64,000 nucleotides of DNA, from contig NZ_WUBS01000003.1 in assembly GCF_010131535.1 (NCBI RefSeq), positions 1 through 64,000 on the forward strand. The letters run 5' to 3'. How positions within the stretch are numbered: the stretch's first letter is position 1; every line of letters begins with the position of its first letter. The stretch comes from Acerihabitans arboris (GTDB taxonomy: Bacteria > Pseudomonadota > Gammaproteobacteria > Enterobacterales > Enterobacteriaceae). The notes beneath the pieces are model-generated. The model searched no databases. It was not told where the DNA came from and worked only from the letters and a program-made list of their open reading frames with translations. Shown piece after piece: positions 48,073 to 57,265 of this stretch. The position numbers were made by a program, and so were the translations under genes.

Positions 48073-49173
48073 ATTTTTGACTTTATAGTTGAACTTTTAC
48101 GTAATTTATCTGTCAAATTATTACTTATGGAAAATATTTCATGAAAACATGATTTAACATCAAATAATCTTTCCTTTAACAAATAGCTTCGTTTAAGCAC
48201 GCAACTTTTAACCGTTAGGCAAGTTTATGCAAAAAACAAAAAGGTTCTTTGACTAAATGAAGGTGGGTCATTTTTCCGCGAGCAACATATATTGACGGTG
48301 TCATTGATAAAATATACAGCATTATCGCCGCTTCGCTTTTCAATAGCGACGTCCAAGCCTTCCACGAAGGCAGCAGGTTACCCTTTTCCGGGCATGGAAT
48401 GCCTGCTTTGACCAAGCGGCTGAATGCATGATTCAATATCAGATGATGGGAATGTGAAACGTGATATGAAAAACGGGTTGACTCTATCTGATAGTGTGAG
48501 TTTTCAGATTTTTCTACCTAAATTAAGCCGATGCATATCTCGCATGTTTAGCTAAAATATGTTGAGGACATTCGTCTGTATAATAATCGGCACTCCTGTT
48601 AACTGACATCATAACCCTAATGGCGCCTAAATGCGAATGCATGGCGAAGAAAACCGGGCATCCCTTTTTTAAGAACCGGTATCCTTTGTTATCTATACAT
48701 TTATTAATAAATTTATTTATAAAAAATATTAACTGGATTTTTATATTAGCATTACTGTCAGCATCCAAGGCCGATGAAAAATTACTGATTGTTCGTGGGA
48801 TCGTCTGTAGATTTCAAATCAACCGGGCTAAATTGCCAATGAAAAGAGATAATTACCGGCCCCGCATGGGCTCGGCTGGAAATGGTGGTTAGCGCTGATT
48901 ATAATTATGACTATCGTATGTTTCAATACTTTTAAAAATTGATCATACTGTGGCTTTTCATGGCAATCGCACGCATCACATAACTTGCAGGTTCAGTTCT
49001 GCTGGTCAGTTCAGCTCGTGTAGCGCTTCACCTTTATAATGCCTTTCGGTTATCCATTTTTCGACATAAGATTATATCCGGCCATCTTTGACAACCTCGT
49101 TGGCAGCTGTCGTGTAACCGCCGTTAATCGCTATGGAAGACCTATGGTCAACTGCGCTTCGCCGAAAGTGGGG
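48073..49173. other. Gene-poor region
   Basis: About 1.1 kb, in part AT-rich, in which I find no gene that can be supported. Short frames such as 48620-48892 on the plus strand have no family resemblance. The region borders decayed transposase sequence on the right and may itself be worn-out DNA. Confidence 0.4.
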
Positions 49174-49410
49174 TTAACCCAATGACAATGCCTGCGGCAC
49201 GCCCATCAACTGGGCCGGAAGACAACTGACGGAGCAGCCGTTGGGCAAATTGAGCGTTACGGTATCCGGCACGATTATGCTCAACGGCAACGCGGCACGC
49301 GGAAATATAGGCCGGCGACACTGTTGTTATAGCATCGTCCTTATGGTCTTTGATCCAATAATAAAAGGCGCTGAAGGAGGTGGCGTGCTAACGGCAATAC
49401 TCTTGTTTGG
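49174..49410 (-). pseudogene. Possible IS66-type TnpA relic
   Basis: Translated on the minus strand, one frame gives YCR-stop-HATSFSAFYYWIKDHKDD, like the helix-turn-helix start of some IS66 accessory proteins. Another gives VPDTVTLNLPNGCSVSCLPAQL before a stop at 49174, like their C-terminal part. A stop and a frameshift separate them. The assignment rests on weak resemblance. Confidence 0.35.
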
Positions 49411-49435
49411 TCAAGCCACTGTAAACATCCCGACG

Positions 49436-49636
49436 TCAAAGCCATGCACTTTTTGAGTTCATCGGCGAACTTCGGGTTATCCGATACTCTTCCGGCGTCA
49501 GGTTTCCCAGTGATTCATGAGGCCGTTCCTGGTTATACTCATCCAGCCATTTTTCAGTAATATCCCGAACCTCCTGCAGTGTCCTGAACAGATAAAAATC
49601 CAGCACTTCATTGCGGTAGGTTTTATTGAAGCGCTC
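49436..49636 (-). pseudogene. IS3-family transposase, C-terminal fragment
   Basis: Sixty-six codons match the end of an IS3-family OrfB of the IS2/IS51-like group: IERFNKTYRNEVLDFYLF, LQEVRDITEKWLDEYNQERPHESLGNLTPEEYR. The rest of the element is missing. It is joined at 49636/49637 to an IS66 tnpC fragment pointing the other way. Confidence 0.8.
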
Positions 49637-49906
49637 AATAATATCGCGGAAAACGCGCTGCGGGTGGTGAGTCTTGGCCGGAAAAACTATCTGTTCATGG
49701 GATCCGATAGCGGTGGGAACCGGGCGGCGTTGATGTATACGCTAATCGGCAGTTGCAAACTGAACGGCGTGGAGCCGGAAGCGTATCTGCGCCATCTGCT
49801 GGCGACAATCGCAGATCATCCCATCAATAAAATCAAAGAACTCCTGCCATGGAACCTCGACATCCCTGCTGAATAACTGTCAATACGGTGCTGGGCAGCC
49901 GCTTAC
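49637..49906 (+). mobile_element. tnpC: IS66-family remnant, right end with tnpC tail
   Basis: The fragment encodes the last 79 residues of TnpC in one clean frame (NNIAENALRVVSLGRKNYLF to LPWNLDIPAE, stop at 49874-49876) and ends in the terminus at 49906. The rest of the transposase has been replaced by the IS3 fragment. This copy keeps the 23 bases that are missing from the copy at 11248-11854. Confidence 0.85.
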
Positions 49907-50360
49907 GATGGGAATGGCAGCGGCCTATGAAATGCATGCTGGTCCGTTCTATTTTCAACAGGGGGAGAGAGGGCGATATTAACCTCCTTATTGCCGCTAG
50001 TTGTCTTCAGGGGCGCGGCAGTCATGCCGGGATCGATGCTGGACATTGTTGGAATACCGGCTATTTGAATAACCAACCGGCTATTGGCGGCTTCGACATG
50101 TCCTTGTTCTAACAAATCAAGACGGTCCGCCCAATCCTGCATCATGATCCGTCGTTGTTCTACATAGGCCGCGTGGTTGTACGCTGCGCTCACTTTATTC
50201 GGGTCGGGATGAGAAAGCTGTGTCTCTATCCATGCCTTTGGATAACCAATTTCATGCAGTGCAGTTGAAATTGTGCCGCGGATACCGTGGCCGGTCAGAC
50301 GATCTTTATATCCCATTCGTTTGAGAGCCTGGTTAAGTGTGTTTTCACTCATGCGCTTTT
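49907..50360 (-). pseudogene. P4-type tyrosine recombinase (integrase), C-terminal fragment
   Basis: About 150 codons match the catalytic end of a P4-type integrase: MSENTLNQALKRMGYKDRLT, then HGIR (the HxxR pair), QLSHPDPNKVSAAYNHAAYVEQRR with the late histidine and the tyrosine nucleophile, and DWADRLDLLEQ. The N-terminal half is missing; the break near 50360 adjoins conjugation genes on the other strand. The 3' side runs into the IS66 end. Such integrases mobilise genomic islands and ICEs at tRNA genes; no tRNA or att site is visible. Confidence 0.8.
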
Positions 50361-50384
50361 TCAGGGTATGCGTCCCTGCTGGCC

Positions 50385-50516
50385 ACCTGGCCCTGGGCTC
50401 GGCGGCGCAGGCTCCAGCGCGACCCAAATTCGGCCCGGGCGCTACACATCCTCGAAGTCCTGAGCGTGGGAGCCATCATGTTTTCCGAAGCCAGCCAGTG
50501 GCTGCGCGCGCTGTAG
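50385..50516 (+). pseudogene. 3' end of an ICE conjugation gene
   Basis: About 40 codons are open, ending in DPNSARALHILEVLSVGAIMFSEASQWLRAL before a TAG at 50514-50516. The stop overlaps the ribosome site (AGGAGG) of the traG-like gene that follows, so this was the preceding gene in a conjugation operon. The front is lost at the junction with the integrase fragment. The family is not certain. Confidence 0.45.
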
Positions 50517-50525
50517 GAGGCGGTG

Positions 50526-51176
50526 ATGACCTTGCAGACCACCGACTATCTGGAGTACTACCTGACGCTGGTCGCTTGGCTCGTTAACAACGGCGTCTGG
50601 AACATCCTCGTTGCCAGCGGGCTGTTCGCCCTGCCCTTTGCCGGGATTTTCATCCAGGAATGGCTGCGAGCGCGAACCGAGGGGGCAGACGAGGGCAATA
50701 AAGGTGTGTTGTCCTCTATGCGCATTGAGAACCGCATTTGGATGGCGATCGTTGTCATCCTATTTGGTTGTGCGCCGTATATCGATGTCGACCTGTCCAC
50801 CATCAAGTTCGACACCGCCCGTTCCACACAATGCCAGGTCAGCGTACCGCTGCCCACGGAGACCGGTTGGGAGAAATCCTTTACTACGCTCAATCACCAG
50901 AGCGCGAAAGTCCCGGTCTGGTGGTTCTTCATGCATGCCATCTCCAAAGCCGTAACCAGCGCGGCGGTAGCCAGCCGACATCCCCTGCGGCACAGATTTG
51001 CGGCAGATGCGTATGGAAATCGACAGTACACGCATCGACGATCCGGTTTTAGCCCAAGAGGTGGCTGATTTCACCCGCGATAGCTACGGTCGGGCGCGGG
51101 CAAAACTGTTCATGGGGCGACCGGAGCTCAGCGAGGCGCAGATGGACGATGTGACCTGGATCGGTTCGCAATATTA
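50526..51176 (+). pseudogene. traG: ICE conjugal transfer protein TraG, frameshifted and truncated
   Basis: The first 150 codons match the membrane-bound N-terminus of a TraG-like ICE protein (YLEYYLTLVAWLVNNGVWNI, then ALPFAGIFIQEWLRARTEGADEG). Near 50975-50980 one extra base shifts the frame. In the new frame the sequence resumes as IPCGTDLRQMRMEIDSTRIDD and continues to VTWIGSQYYW, after which the resemblance stops near 51176. Full TraG proteins of this type are much longer. AGGAGG precedes the ATG. The DNA from 51177 to 51304 was not identified. Confidence 0.7.
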
Positions 51177-51304
51177 CTGGCGCCCGGCCTTCGGCATGAT
51201 CCATGTGCGCGGCAGGGCCGGCGGCCTGATTAACGGACTGCGCCAGGCCTGCCGTTCAATATCGCTCGACGCCGCCCTGGACTGTCTGCCTGATCAAGCG
51301 GACA

Positions 51305-54300
51305 TCAGATCATCATCAGACGGGTATTCCCGCCGGCCGCCGCGGTATTGATACTCAACGAGCGTTCCAGCAATAACCGGTCAAGACGAATAGCGCTGTC
51401 GCCGTGGGCGAAGCCTTGCACCGACACAATCGCGCCTGGCCGTTGCGCCACCTGGCGACATACCGCGCGCAGCGCCTCGGTATCACCGTGATGCATCACC
51501 GCGTCAAAGTCATACGCGAAGCAATCCGCCCGGGGCGCCATATCCACGCAAGCCCGCACCGCCTCTGGCAAAGACTGATATAACGCGCGGCAATGCGCGG
51601 CATCCGGCCACAAGGCGCGACAGCCCACGCTGACGATGGCCGCCAGTTGTATCAGCAGATCCTGGTCGTCTTCCGCCAGCGACAGTACCCGTCGGCGCGG
51701 CAGCAGCCGATAACGGTTCTCCTCGCCGGTGGGGCCCGGCAAGAGACTGACCGTCCAGCATGCGCTTTCCGCCATGAACCGCCCGCACAGCACATGTATA
51801 GTGGTGTGGTTCACCGCCGCCCAGTCGCTTAGCGCGGCATGGGCTTCACTAAGCGCGGCAGGCGGCTGTGCGCGCGTCGGCTCGCCGGTCGCGGTATAAC
51901 GCAGGCCACGCCATTGCGCGTCGCCGGGACATCGGGATAATAACCGGTACAGGTAAAGCGGGCCGCCCGCCTTCGGCCCGGTGCCGGACAACCCTTCCCC
52001 GCCGAAAGGCTGGACACCGACGACGGCGCCGACCATATTGCGATTGACGTAAAGATTGCCCGCGGCCACCGCGTCCGTCACCCGCCGCACCGTGCTGTCG
52101 ATACGGGAGTGAAGCCCGAAGGTCAGCCCGTAACCGGATGCATTGATTTTCGCCATCAGCGCGGGCAGATCGCGGCTGGCAAAACGCACGACGTGCAACA
52201 CCGGGCCAAAGACCTCTTTATCCAGTTGCTCGACAGCGGTGAGTTCGATGAGCGTCGGCAGAACAAAATGCCCCGCCTGCTCGTCTATTGCCCCATATGC
52301 GCTTTGGAACACCGTGAACCCTGCGCTTCTCATCTGTTCAATATGCGCGTCAATCTGCTGTTTTGCCGGCGCATCGATCACCGGACCGATGTCATTGGCC
52401 AGCCGCGCGGGATTGCCCACCCGTTGTTCCGCCATCGCGCCGCGCAAGGCATCAAGCAACGTATCCGCGATGTCCTGTTGGAGACAAAGCAACCGCAACG
52501 ACGAACACCGCTGGCCGGCGCTGTCGAACGCTGAATTAACGCAATCGATAATCACCTGTTCCGGCAGCGCCGACGAATCCACCACCATCACGTTGATGCC
52601 GCCGGTTTCGGCGATCAACGGGATCGGATGTCCCTGCTTATCAACCCGTTCGGCGATCTGGCGCTGGATAATGGCCGCAACCTCGGTGGATCCGGTGAAC
52701 ATCACGCCATTAACCCGTTCATCGGCCACCAGAGTTTGGCCGACGGCTTCGCCCGTCCCCGGCAGCAATTGCAGCACATCATTCGGAATGCCCGCGTCGA
52801 GCAGCAATTTCACCGCCAGCGCGGCAATCAGCGGCGTCTGCTCGGCGGGCTTGGCAATGACGGCATTGCCCGTCGCCAGCGCCGCCGCGATCTGCCCGGT
52901 GAAGATTGCCAAGGGAAAATTCCACGGACTGATACACACCACCACGCCCAGCGGAATATGCGTGGCGTTATCGAACGTCTGGTTAACCTGAACAGCATAA
53001 TAGTTTAGAAAATCAACCGCTTCACGCACTTCAGCGATAGCATTGCCGAAGGTTTTGCCCGCTTCGCGCACCAGCACGCCCAGCAGGGTTTCCATCTGGT
53101 TTTCCATCTGTTGCGCGGCGCGCCGCAGGATATCGGCACGCGCAGCCGCCGGAACCGCCGCCCAGCGCCCGGCAGCGCCCTGCGCACCGGCAAGCGCCTG
53201 CTCGATGTCCCGCGCAGTCGCTTCATGGACAAAGCCAATCACATCACGCGGTTCCGCCGGATTGATCACGGGTTGTGGTGCGGTAAGCTGCGTGACGCCG
53301 GCTATCAACGGCATCGCCAGAATCGGTTTGCGCGAGCCGGCCTGCAGTCTTTCTGTCAACCGTCGCAACTCCGCTTCATCATAAAGATTCAGCCCGCGCG
53401 CATTTTTTCTGGCTACGCCATAGAGCGCCTGCGGCAATGGAATTTTCGGGTGCGGCACGCCCACCGCGCCTTCGCGACGCGCCAGGTTTTCCACCTCGGC
53501 CAGCGGACTGGCGATCAGAGAGGCGATCGGTACCGCGCGATCGGCAATCTGATTAACAAATGAGCTATTGGATCCATTTTCCAGCAAGCGCCGCACCAAA
53601 TACGGCAGCAGCGTTTGGTGCGTGCCCACCGGCGCATAAATCCGGCATGGCCGGTTCAGCTTCGTTGCACCCACCACGTCCTGATAGAGCGGCACCCCCA
53701 TCCCGTGCAGGCATTGGAATTCGTATTGCCGATCGGTGTATTGTGGACCGGCAAGGTGATAAACGGCGGCCAGCGTATACGCATTGTGCGTGGCGAACTG
53801 CGGGTAGATAGCTGCCGGTGACGCGAGCAGTGCTTTCGCGCAGGCCAGGTAGGCGACATCCGTATAAACTTTTCGCGTAAATACCGGGTAGTCATGATGA
53901 CCGGCAAGTTGGGCCCGCTTGATTTCGCTATCCCAGTACGCCCCCTTCACCAGACGCACGCGCAGGCGGCGCTGGTGTTTTTTCGCCAGCGTATCGAGGC
54001 AGGCGATAACCGCATAAGCGCGCTTTTGATACGCCTGCACGACAAACCCCAGACCATTCCAGCCCTGCAATTCCGGTTCTTCACATAACGCGGTAAGCAG
54101 ATCCAGCGACACATCCAGCCGTTCGGCCTCTTCGGCATCGATAGCGATCGCCACGTCAAACGACTTCGCCATCAGCACCAGCGATTTCAATACGGGATAG
54201 ATTTCGTCAAATACCCGATCGTACTGATGGCGGTTATAGCGTGGGTGGAGCGCGGACAATTTGAGCGAAAATTCCGGACCGTCATAGAGACCCTTGCCTT

Positions 54301-55081
54301 TGGCGTAGGCGCCGATGGCTTGCAGCGCATGCCGGCAGCGCGCGATGTAGTCTTGCGCATCGCGGCGGGTTAACGCCGCTTCACCGAGCATATCGTAGGT
54401 GTACGTGAAGCCTTGCGCTTCAATATCCGCGGCCTTCTCCAGCGCCCGATCGATCGTCTCGCCGGTGACGAAATGCCCGCTCATCAGGTGCATCGCGAGA
54501 TCCATGGCTTTTCTGATCAATGGCGCCGTCGCTTTTTGCGCCAGATACCGCAGCCCTTTCGCCGCATCGACTTTATCCCCCCCGCCGGTCAGCGAACCGG
54601 TGACCAGCAATCCCCAGGTTGCCGCATTCAGCAGCAGTCCCCGGTCGCCGCCCAAATGCGCCTTCCAGTCGCGGCCGGGAATTTTGTCGCGGATCAGCAG
54701 GTCGCGCGTGCCGGCATCCGGAATGCGCAGCAGGGCTTCGGCCAGGCACATCAGCGCGATGCCTTCCCGCGAAGACAGCGAATACTCCCGCATCAGATTC
54801 TGCACCATGTCGGACCAGGTTTTCGACATCGCTTTGTTTCTCAGCGCCGAGGCCAGCGTGTGCGCCAGGTCTTGTATCGCACGTTCGGTTTCCGCGCAGA
54901 GCGTGGCTTGTTGCAGCAAGGCGGACACCACTTCCGGCTCCGGTGCTTCCCAGGCGCGGGTAATCGCGGTTCTTTTCTCATCTTGCGGCATAAGATGCGC
55001 GGTCACGGCCGCGAACGGAATATAAGCGGCGGGCTCGGTCTGGATGGAAACGCTGTTATTTTTATCTTCATCAACGGCCAT
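51305..55081 (-). CDS. putA: Bifunctional proline dehydrogenase / P5C dehydrogenase without RHH domain
   Basis: The 1258-residue protein oxidises proline to glutamate in two steps. The proline dehydrogenase barrel (about residues 190-500) has LSALHPRYNRHQYDRV, AIDAEEAERLD and RLVKGAYWDSEIKRAQ. The aldehyde dehydrogenase part has CISPWNFPLAIFTGQIAA, LIAETGGIN and the active cysteine in SAGQRCSSLR, and the C-terminus ends in the family manner (RSLSINTAAAGGN). GGAGAAG precedes the ATG at 55081. E. coli PutA is 1320 residues and begins with a DNA-binding ribbon-helix-helix; the first 60 or so residues are missing here, and the 160 bp upstream do not encode them in any frame. The enzyme should work but cannot repress put genes. 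No putP is seen. Confidence 0.93.
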   Translation of the reverse strand: MAVDEDKNNSVSIQTEPAAYIPFAAVTAHLMPQDEKRTAITRAWEAPEPEVVSALLQQATLCAETERAIQDLAHTLASALRNKAMSKTWSDMVQNLMREYSLSSREGIALMCLAEALLRIPDAGTRDLLIRDKIPGRDWKAHLGGDRGLLLNAATWGLLVTGSLTGGGDKVDAAKGLRYLAQKATAPLIRKAMDLAMHLMSGHFVTGETIDRALEKAADIEAQGFTYTYDMLGEAALTRRDAQDYIARCRHALQAIGAYAKGKGLYDGPEFSLKLSALHPRYNRHQYDRVFDEIYPVLKSLVLMAKSFDVAIAIDAEEAERLDVSLDLLTALCEEPELQGWNGLGFVVQAYQKRAYAVIACLDTLAKKHQRRLRVRLVKGAYWDSEIKRAQLAGHHDYPVFTRKVYTDVAYLACAKALLASPAAIYPQFATHNAYTLAAVYHLAGPQYTDRQYEFQCLHGMGVPLYQDVVGATKLNRPCRIYAPVGTHQTLLPYLVRRLLENGSNSSFVNQIADRAVPIASLIASPLAEVENLARREGAVGVPHPKIPLPQALYGVARKNARGLNLYDEAELRRLTERLQAGSRKPILAMPLIAGVTQLTAPQPVINPAEPRDVIGFVHEATARDIEQALAGAQGAAGRWAAVPAAARADILRRAAQQMENQMETLLGVLVREAGKTFGNAIAEVREAVDFLNYYAVQVNQTFDNATHIPLGVVVCISPWNFPLAIFTGQIAAALATGNAVIAKPAEQTPLIAALAVKLLLDAGIPNDVLQLLPGTGEAVGQTLVADERVNGVMFTGSTEVAAIIQRQIAERVDKQGHPIPLIAETGGINVMVVDSSALPEQVIIDCVNSAFDSAGQRCSSLRLLCLQQDIADTLLDALRGAMAEQRVGNPARLANDIGPVIDAPAKQQIDAHIEQMRSAGFTVFQSAYGAIDEQAGHFVLPTLIELTAVEQLDKEVFGPVLHVVRFASRDLPALMAKINASGYGLTFGLHSRIDSTVRRVTDAVAAGNLYVNRNMVGAVVGVQPFGGEGLSGTGPKAGGPLYLYRLLSRCPGDAQWRGLRYTATGEPTRAQPPAALSEAHAALSDWAAVNHTTIHVLCGRFMAESACWTVSLLPGPTGEENRYRLLPRRRVLSLAEDDQDLLIQLAAIVSVGCRALWPDAAHCRALYQSLPEAVRACVDMAPRADCFAYDFDAVMHHGDTEALRAVCRQVAQRPGAIVSVQGFAHGDSAIRLDRLLLERSLSINTAAAGGNTRLMMI

Positions 55082-55243
55082 GGCACTTCTCCATATGAAC
55101 AATGAATAAATCGATTAACTGCCGGTATGCCCCAGCGATAACACGTAGCATGGCGGTCCCGCCCCGGCGAACCGTCCTGGTGAATCCGCATGAATACCGG
55201 CCAGGCAGGCCAGGTAAAAAAGCATCCCCCCGGCCGGTTCTCT

Positions 55244-57265
55244 TCAGCGGGGAATGCGCTTGCGCCATGCCTTATCCATCACCTGTTTACCGTTAAAGCA
55301 GACTATCATCCGTCCTTCGACGATGAAGTGTGTCAGATCGCTCTTCATGTCCAGAGTGATGTCGGCCTCGGTCCACCAGCCCCGGCGCCCGATTTTCATG
55401 GTTTGCGTCAACAGATAATGGGCCGAAAGCGGATCGCGGTTTTTCACCGTCAGCTGGCGCCGCAGGCTGTGATCCACCGTGGTATCGATATCGTCGAAAC
55501 GGTACACGCCTTCGCCGAACACCCCGCCCACGCCATGGGTCACCGAGGTCCAGCTATCGGTCACCAAGTCATAGGTCAGGTTACGATCCACCCTGCCCGG
55601 AGACAACACCGTCACCGGCGTATCGGCGGCGGTTTCCGGCTGCGGATGGGGGCCGGCTATCGGCTGCGGCGCGTCACAGACCGGCAGCGACAGGCGGGCG
55701 CTGGACAGATCCAGCGATAGAGTGGCCTCTTCCGGCATCGGCCACACCATCGGCCAGAAGGTAGTGGCCACCGACAACCGCAGACGATGGCCGGCGGCAA
55801 ACCGCCAGGCGATGCCGTCCAGCCGCAGACTGACGCCGACCGTTTCCCCCGGCACCAGCGGCACCTTGTTATCCTGCCCCCGCAGGTGAGCCAGGTTGAC
55901 CCAGCCATGGGTGACCCGGTTGACCGCGCCATCCGGCGACACATCGGACAAACGGACATATAGCATGGCCGCCGGCCGGTCGCTTTTCAGCCGGACGCTG
56001 AATTCAGGCAGGCCAAAAATAACCAGCGGCTCAGGTAACGGTTCGCCTTCGAAGATCACCGCCTGGCCATCGTCCACCCGCTGATCGGGCGGACTTTCGC
56101 CCAAGACCCCCGCCCCCATCCACTCCCCGCCCATCAGCCCGTGGTTTTGCGGCGAGCATACCGCCACCCACGGCGCGGCGCCGGCCGGCCGGCGGTTCAG
56201 CTGTCCGCGGTCCAGGTACAGCGGGACGGCGCGGACGTTGCCGGCGCCGCCGGCGTCAAAGCCGATCCACTCACCTTTGGCCGTCGGCCGCAGGGCGGAC
56301 GGCGGCTGGCTATCGTTCAGCCAGGCCTGGATCTTCGGTCCGCTCATGGCGGCGTTGTCCTTTCCCTTCAGCCAGCGATCCCACCAGACTACCCCCTCTT
56401 GCAAAAAGCCGATGGCCGGTGCCGGCGTACCGTCCTGGGGATAGATATGCGCCCAGGGGCCGATAATCGCCCGCGCCGGCACCTGGAGATTATCCATTAG
56501 GTGGAATACCGCGTTACTGTAGGCATCCGCCCAGCCGCCGATCGCCAGCACCGGGCACTGGATGGCGGGCCAATCCTCGCACACCGACCCGTGCCGCCAG
56601 TAATCATCGCGTAGCGGATGCTCCATCCATAGCGCCGGGAAAAACGGCATATTTTCCAGCCGGCCGATCCAGTCCCGCCACGCCCCCTCGCCCACCAGCG
56701 CCGGATCCTGCGGCCGGCTCTGGTAAGCCAGCATAATACCGCCCCACCACAGGTTATCGTTCAGCAGGCAACCGCCTTTGTAGTGAATATCATCGTTATA
56801 GCGATCGTCGGTGGAGCAGACGGTAATAATCGCCTTTAGCGCCGCCGGGCGACGGGCCGCCACCTGCAGACAGTTAAACCCGCCCCAGGACTTGCCCATC
56901 ATGCCGACCGCGCCGCCGCACCATGGCTGACGGCTTATCCAGTCAATCACCTCCAGCGCGTCTTCCTGCTCCTGCAACAGGTATTCATCCGCCAGCAGAC
57001 CATCGGACTCGCCGCTGCCGCGCATATCCACCCGCAGTACCGCATAGCCGTGACCGGCAAAATAGCCGTGCATCGGTTCGTCGCGAGTGCGGGTGCCGTC
57101 GCGCTTACGGTAGGGAATATACTCAAGGACCGCCGGGACCGGCGTGACCGACGCGCTGTCCGGCAGCCACATCCGCGCCGCCAGCCGCGTGCCGTCGCTC
57201 AATGTTATCCACAAATGTTCGGTCACGGTGACCGCATGGGGAAAGTCGCTGACAATCTGTTTCAT
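55244..57265 (-). CDS. CocE/NonD-family (S15) hydrolase
   Basis: The 673-residue protein is an X-Pro dipeptidyl-peptidase (S15)/CocE-type serine hydrolase. The N-terminal alpha/beta-hydrolase domain has YIPYRKRDGTRTRDEP, DMRGSGESDG and the nucleophile elbow GKSWGG with S126. A C-terminal jelly-roll domain follows. No signal peptide is seen, so it acts in the cytoplasm. Its ATG overlaps the stop of the ABC ATPase gene by 4 bp. It is thus the last gene of a peptide-import operon and probably cleaves the imported peptide or ester. Confidence 0.85.
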   Translation of the reverse strand: MKQIVSDFPHAVTVTEHLWITLSDGTRLAARMWLPDSASVTPVPAVLEYIPYRKRDGTRTRDEPMHGYFAGHGYAVLRVDMRGSGESDGLLADEYLLQEQEDALEVIDWISRQPWCGGAVGMMGKSWGGFNCLQVAARRPAALKAIITVCSTDDRYNDDIHYKGGCLLNDNLWWGGIMLAYQSRPQDPALVGEGAWRDWIGRLENMPFFPALWMEHPLRDDYWRHGSVCEDWPAIQCPVLAIGGWADAYSNAVFHLMDNLQVPARAIIGPWAHIYPQDGTPAPAIGFLQEGVVWWDRWLKGKDNAAMSGPKIQAWLNDSQPPSALRPTAKGEWIGFDAGGAGNVRAVPLYLDRGQLNRRPAGAAPWVAVCSPQNHGLMGGEWMGAGVLGESPPDQRVDDGQAVIFEGEPLPEPLVIFGLPEFSVRLKSDRPAAMLYVRLSDVSPDGAVNRVTHGWVNLAHLRGQDNKVPLVPGETVGVSLRLDGIAWRFAAGHRLRLSVATTFWPMVWPMPEEATLSLDLSSARLSLPVCDAPQPIAGPHPQPETAADTPVTVLSPGRVDRNLTYDLVTDSWTSVTHGVGGVFGEGVYRFDDIDTTVDHSLRRQLTVKNRDPLSAHYLLTQTMKIGRRGWWTEADITLDMKSDLTHFIVEGRMIVCFNGKQVMDKAWRKRIPR

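Noticed and set aside
48620-48892. 90-codon plus-strand frame
   Set aside because: No ribosome site or family resemblance; a chance frame in decayed DNA is more likely.
54413-55105. 230-codon plus-strand frame
   Set aside because: Antisense to the start of putA.
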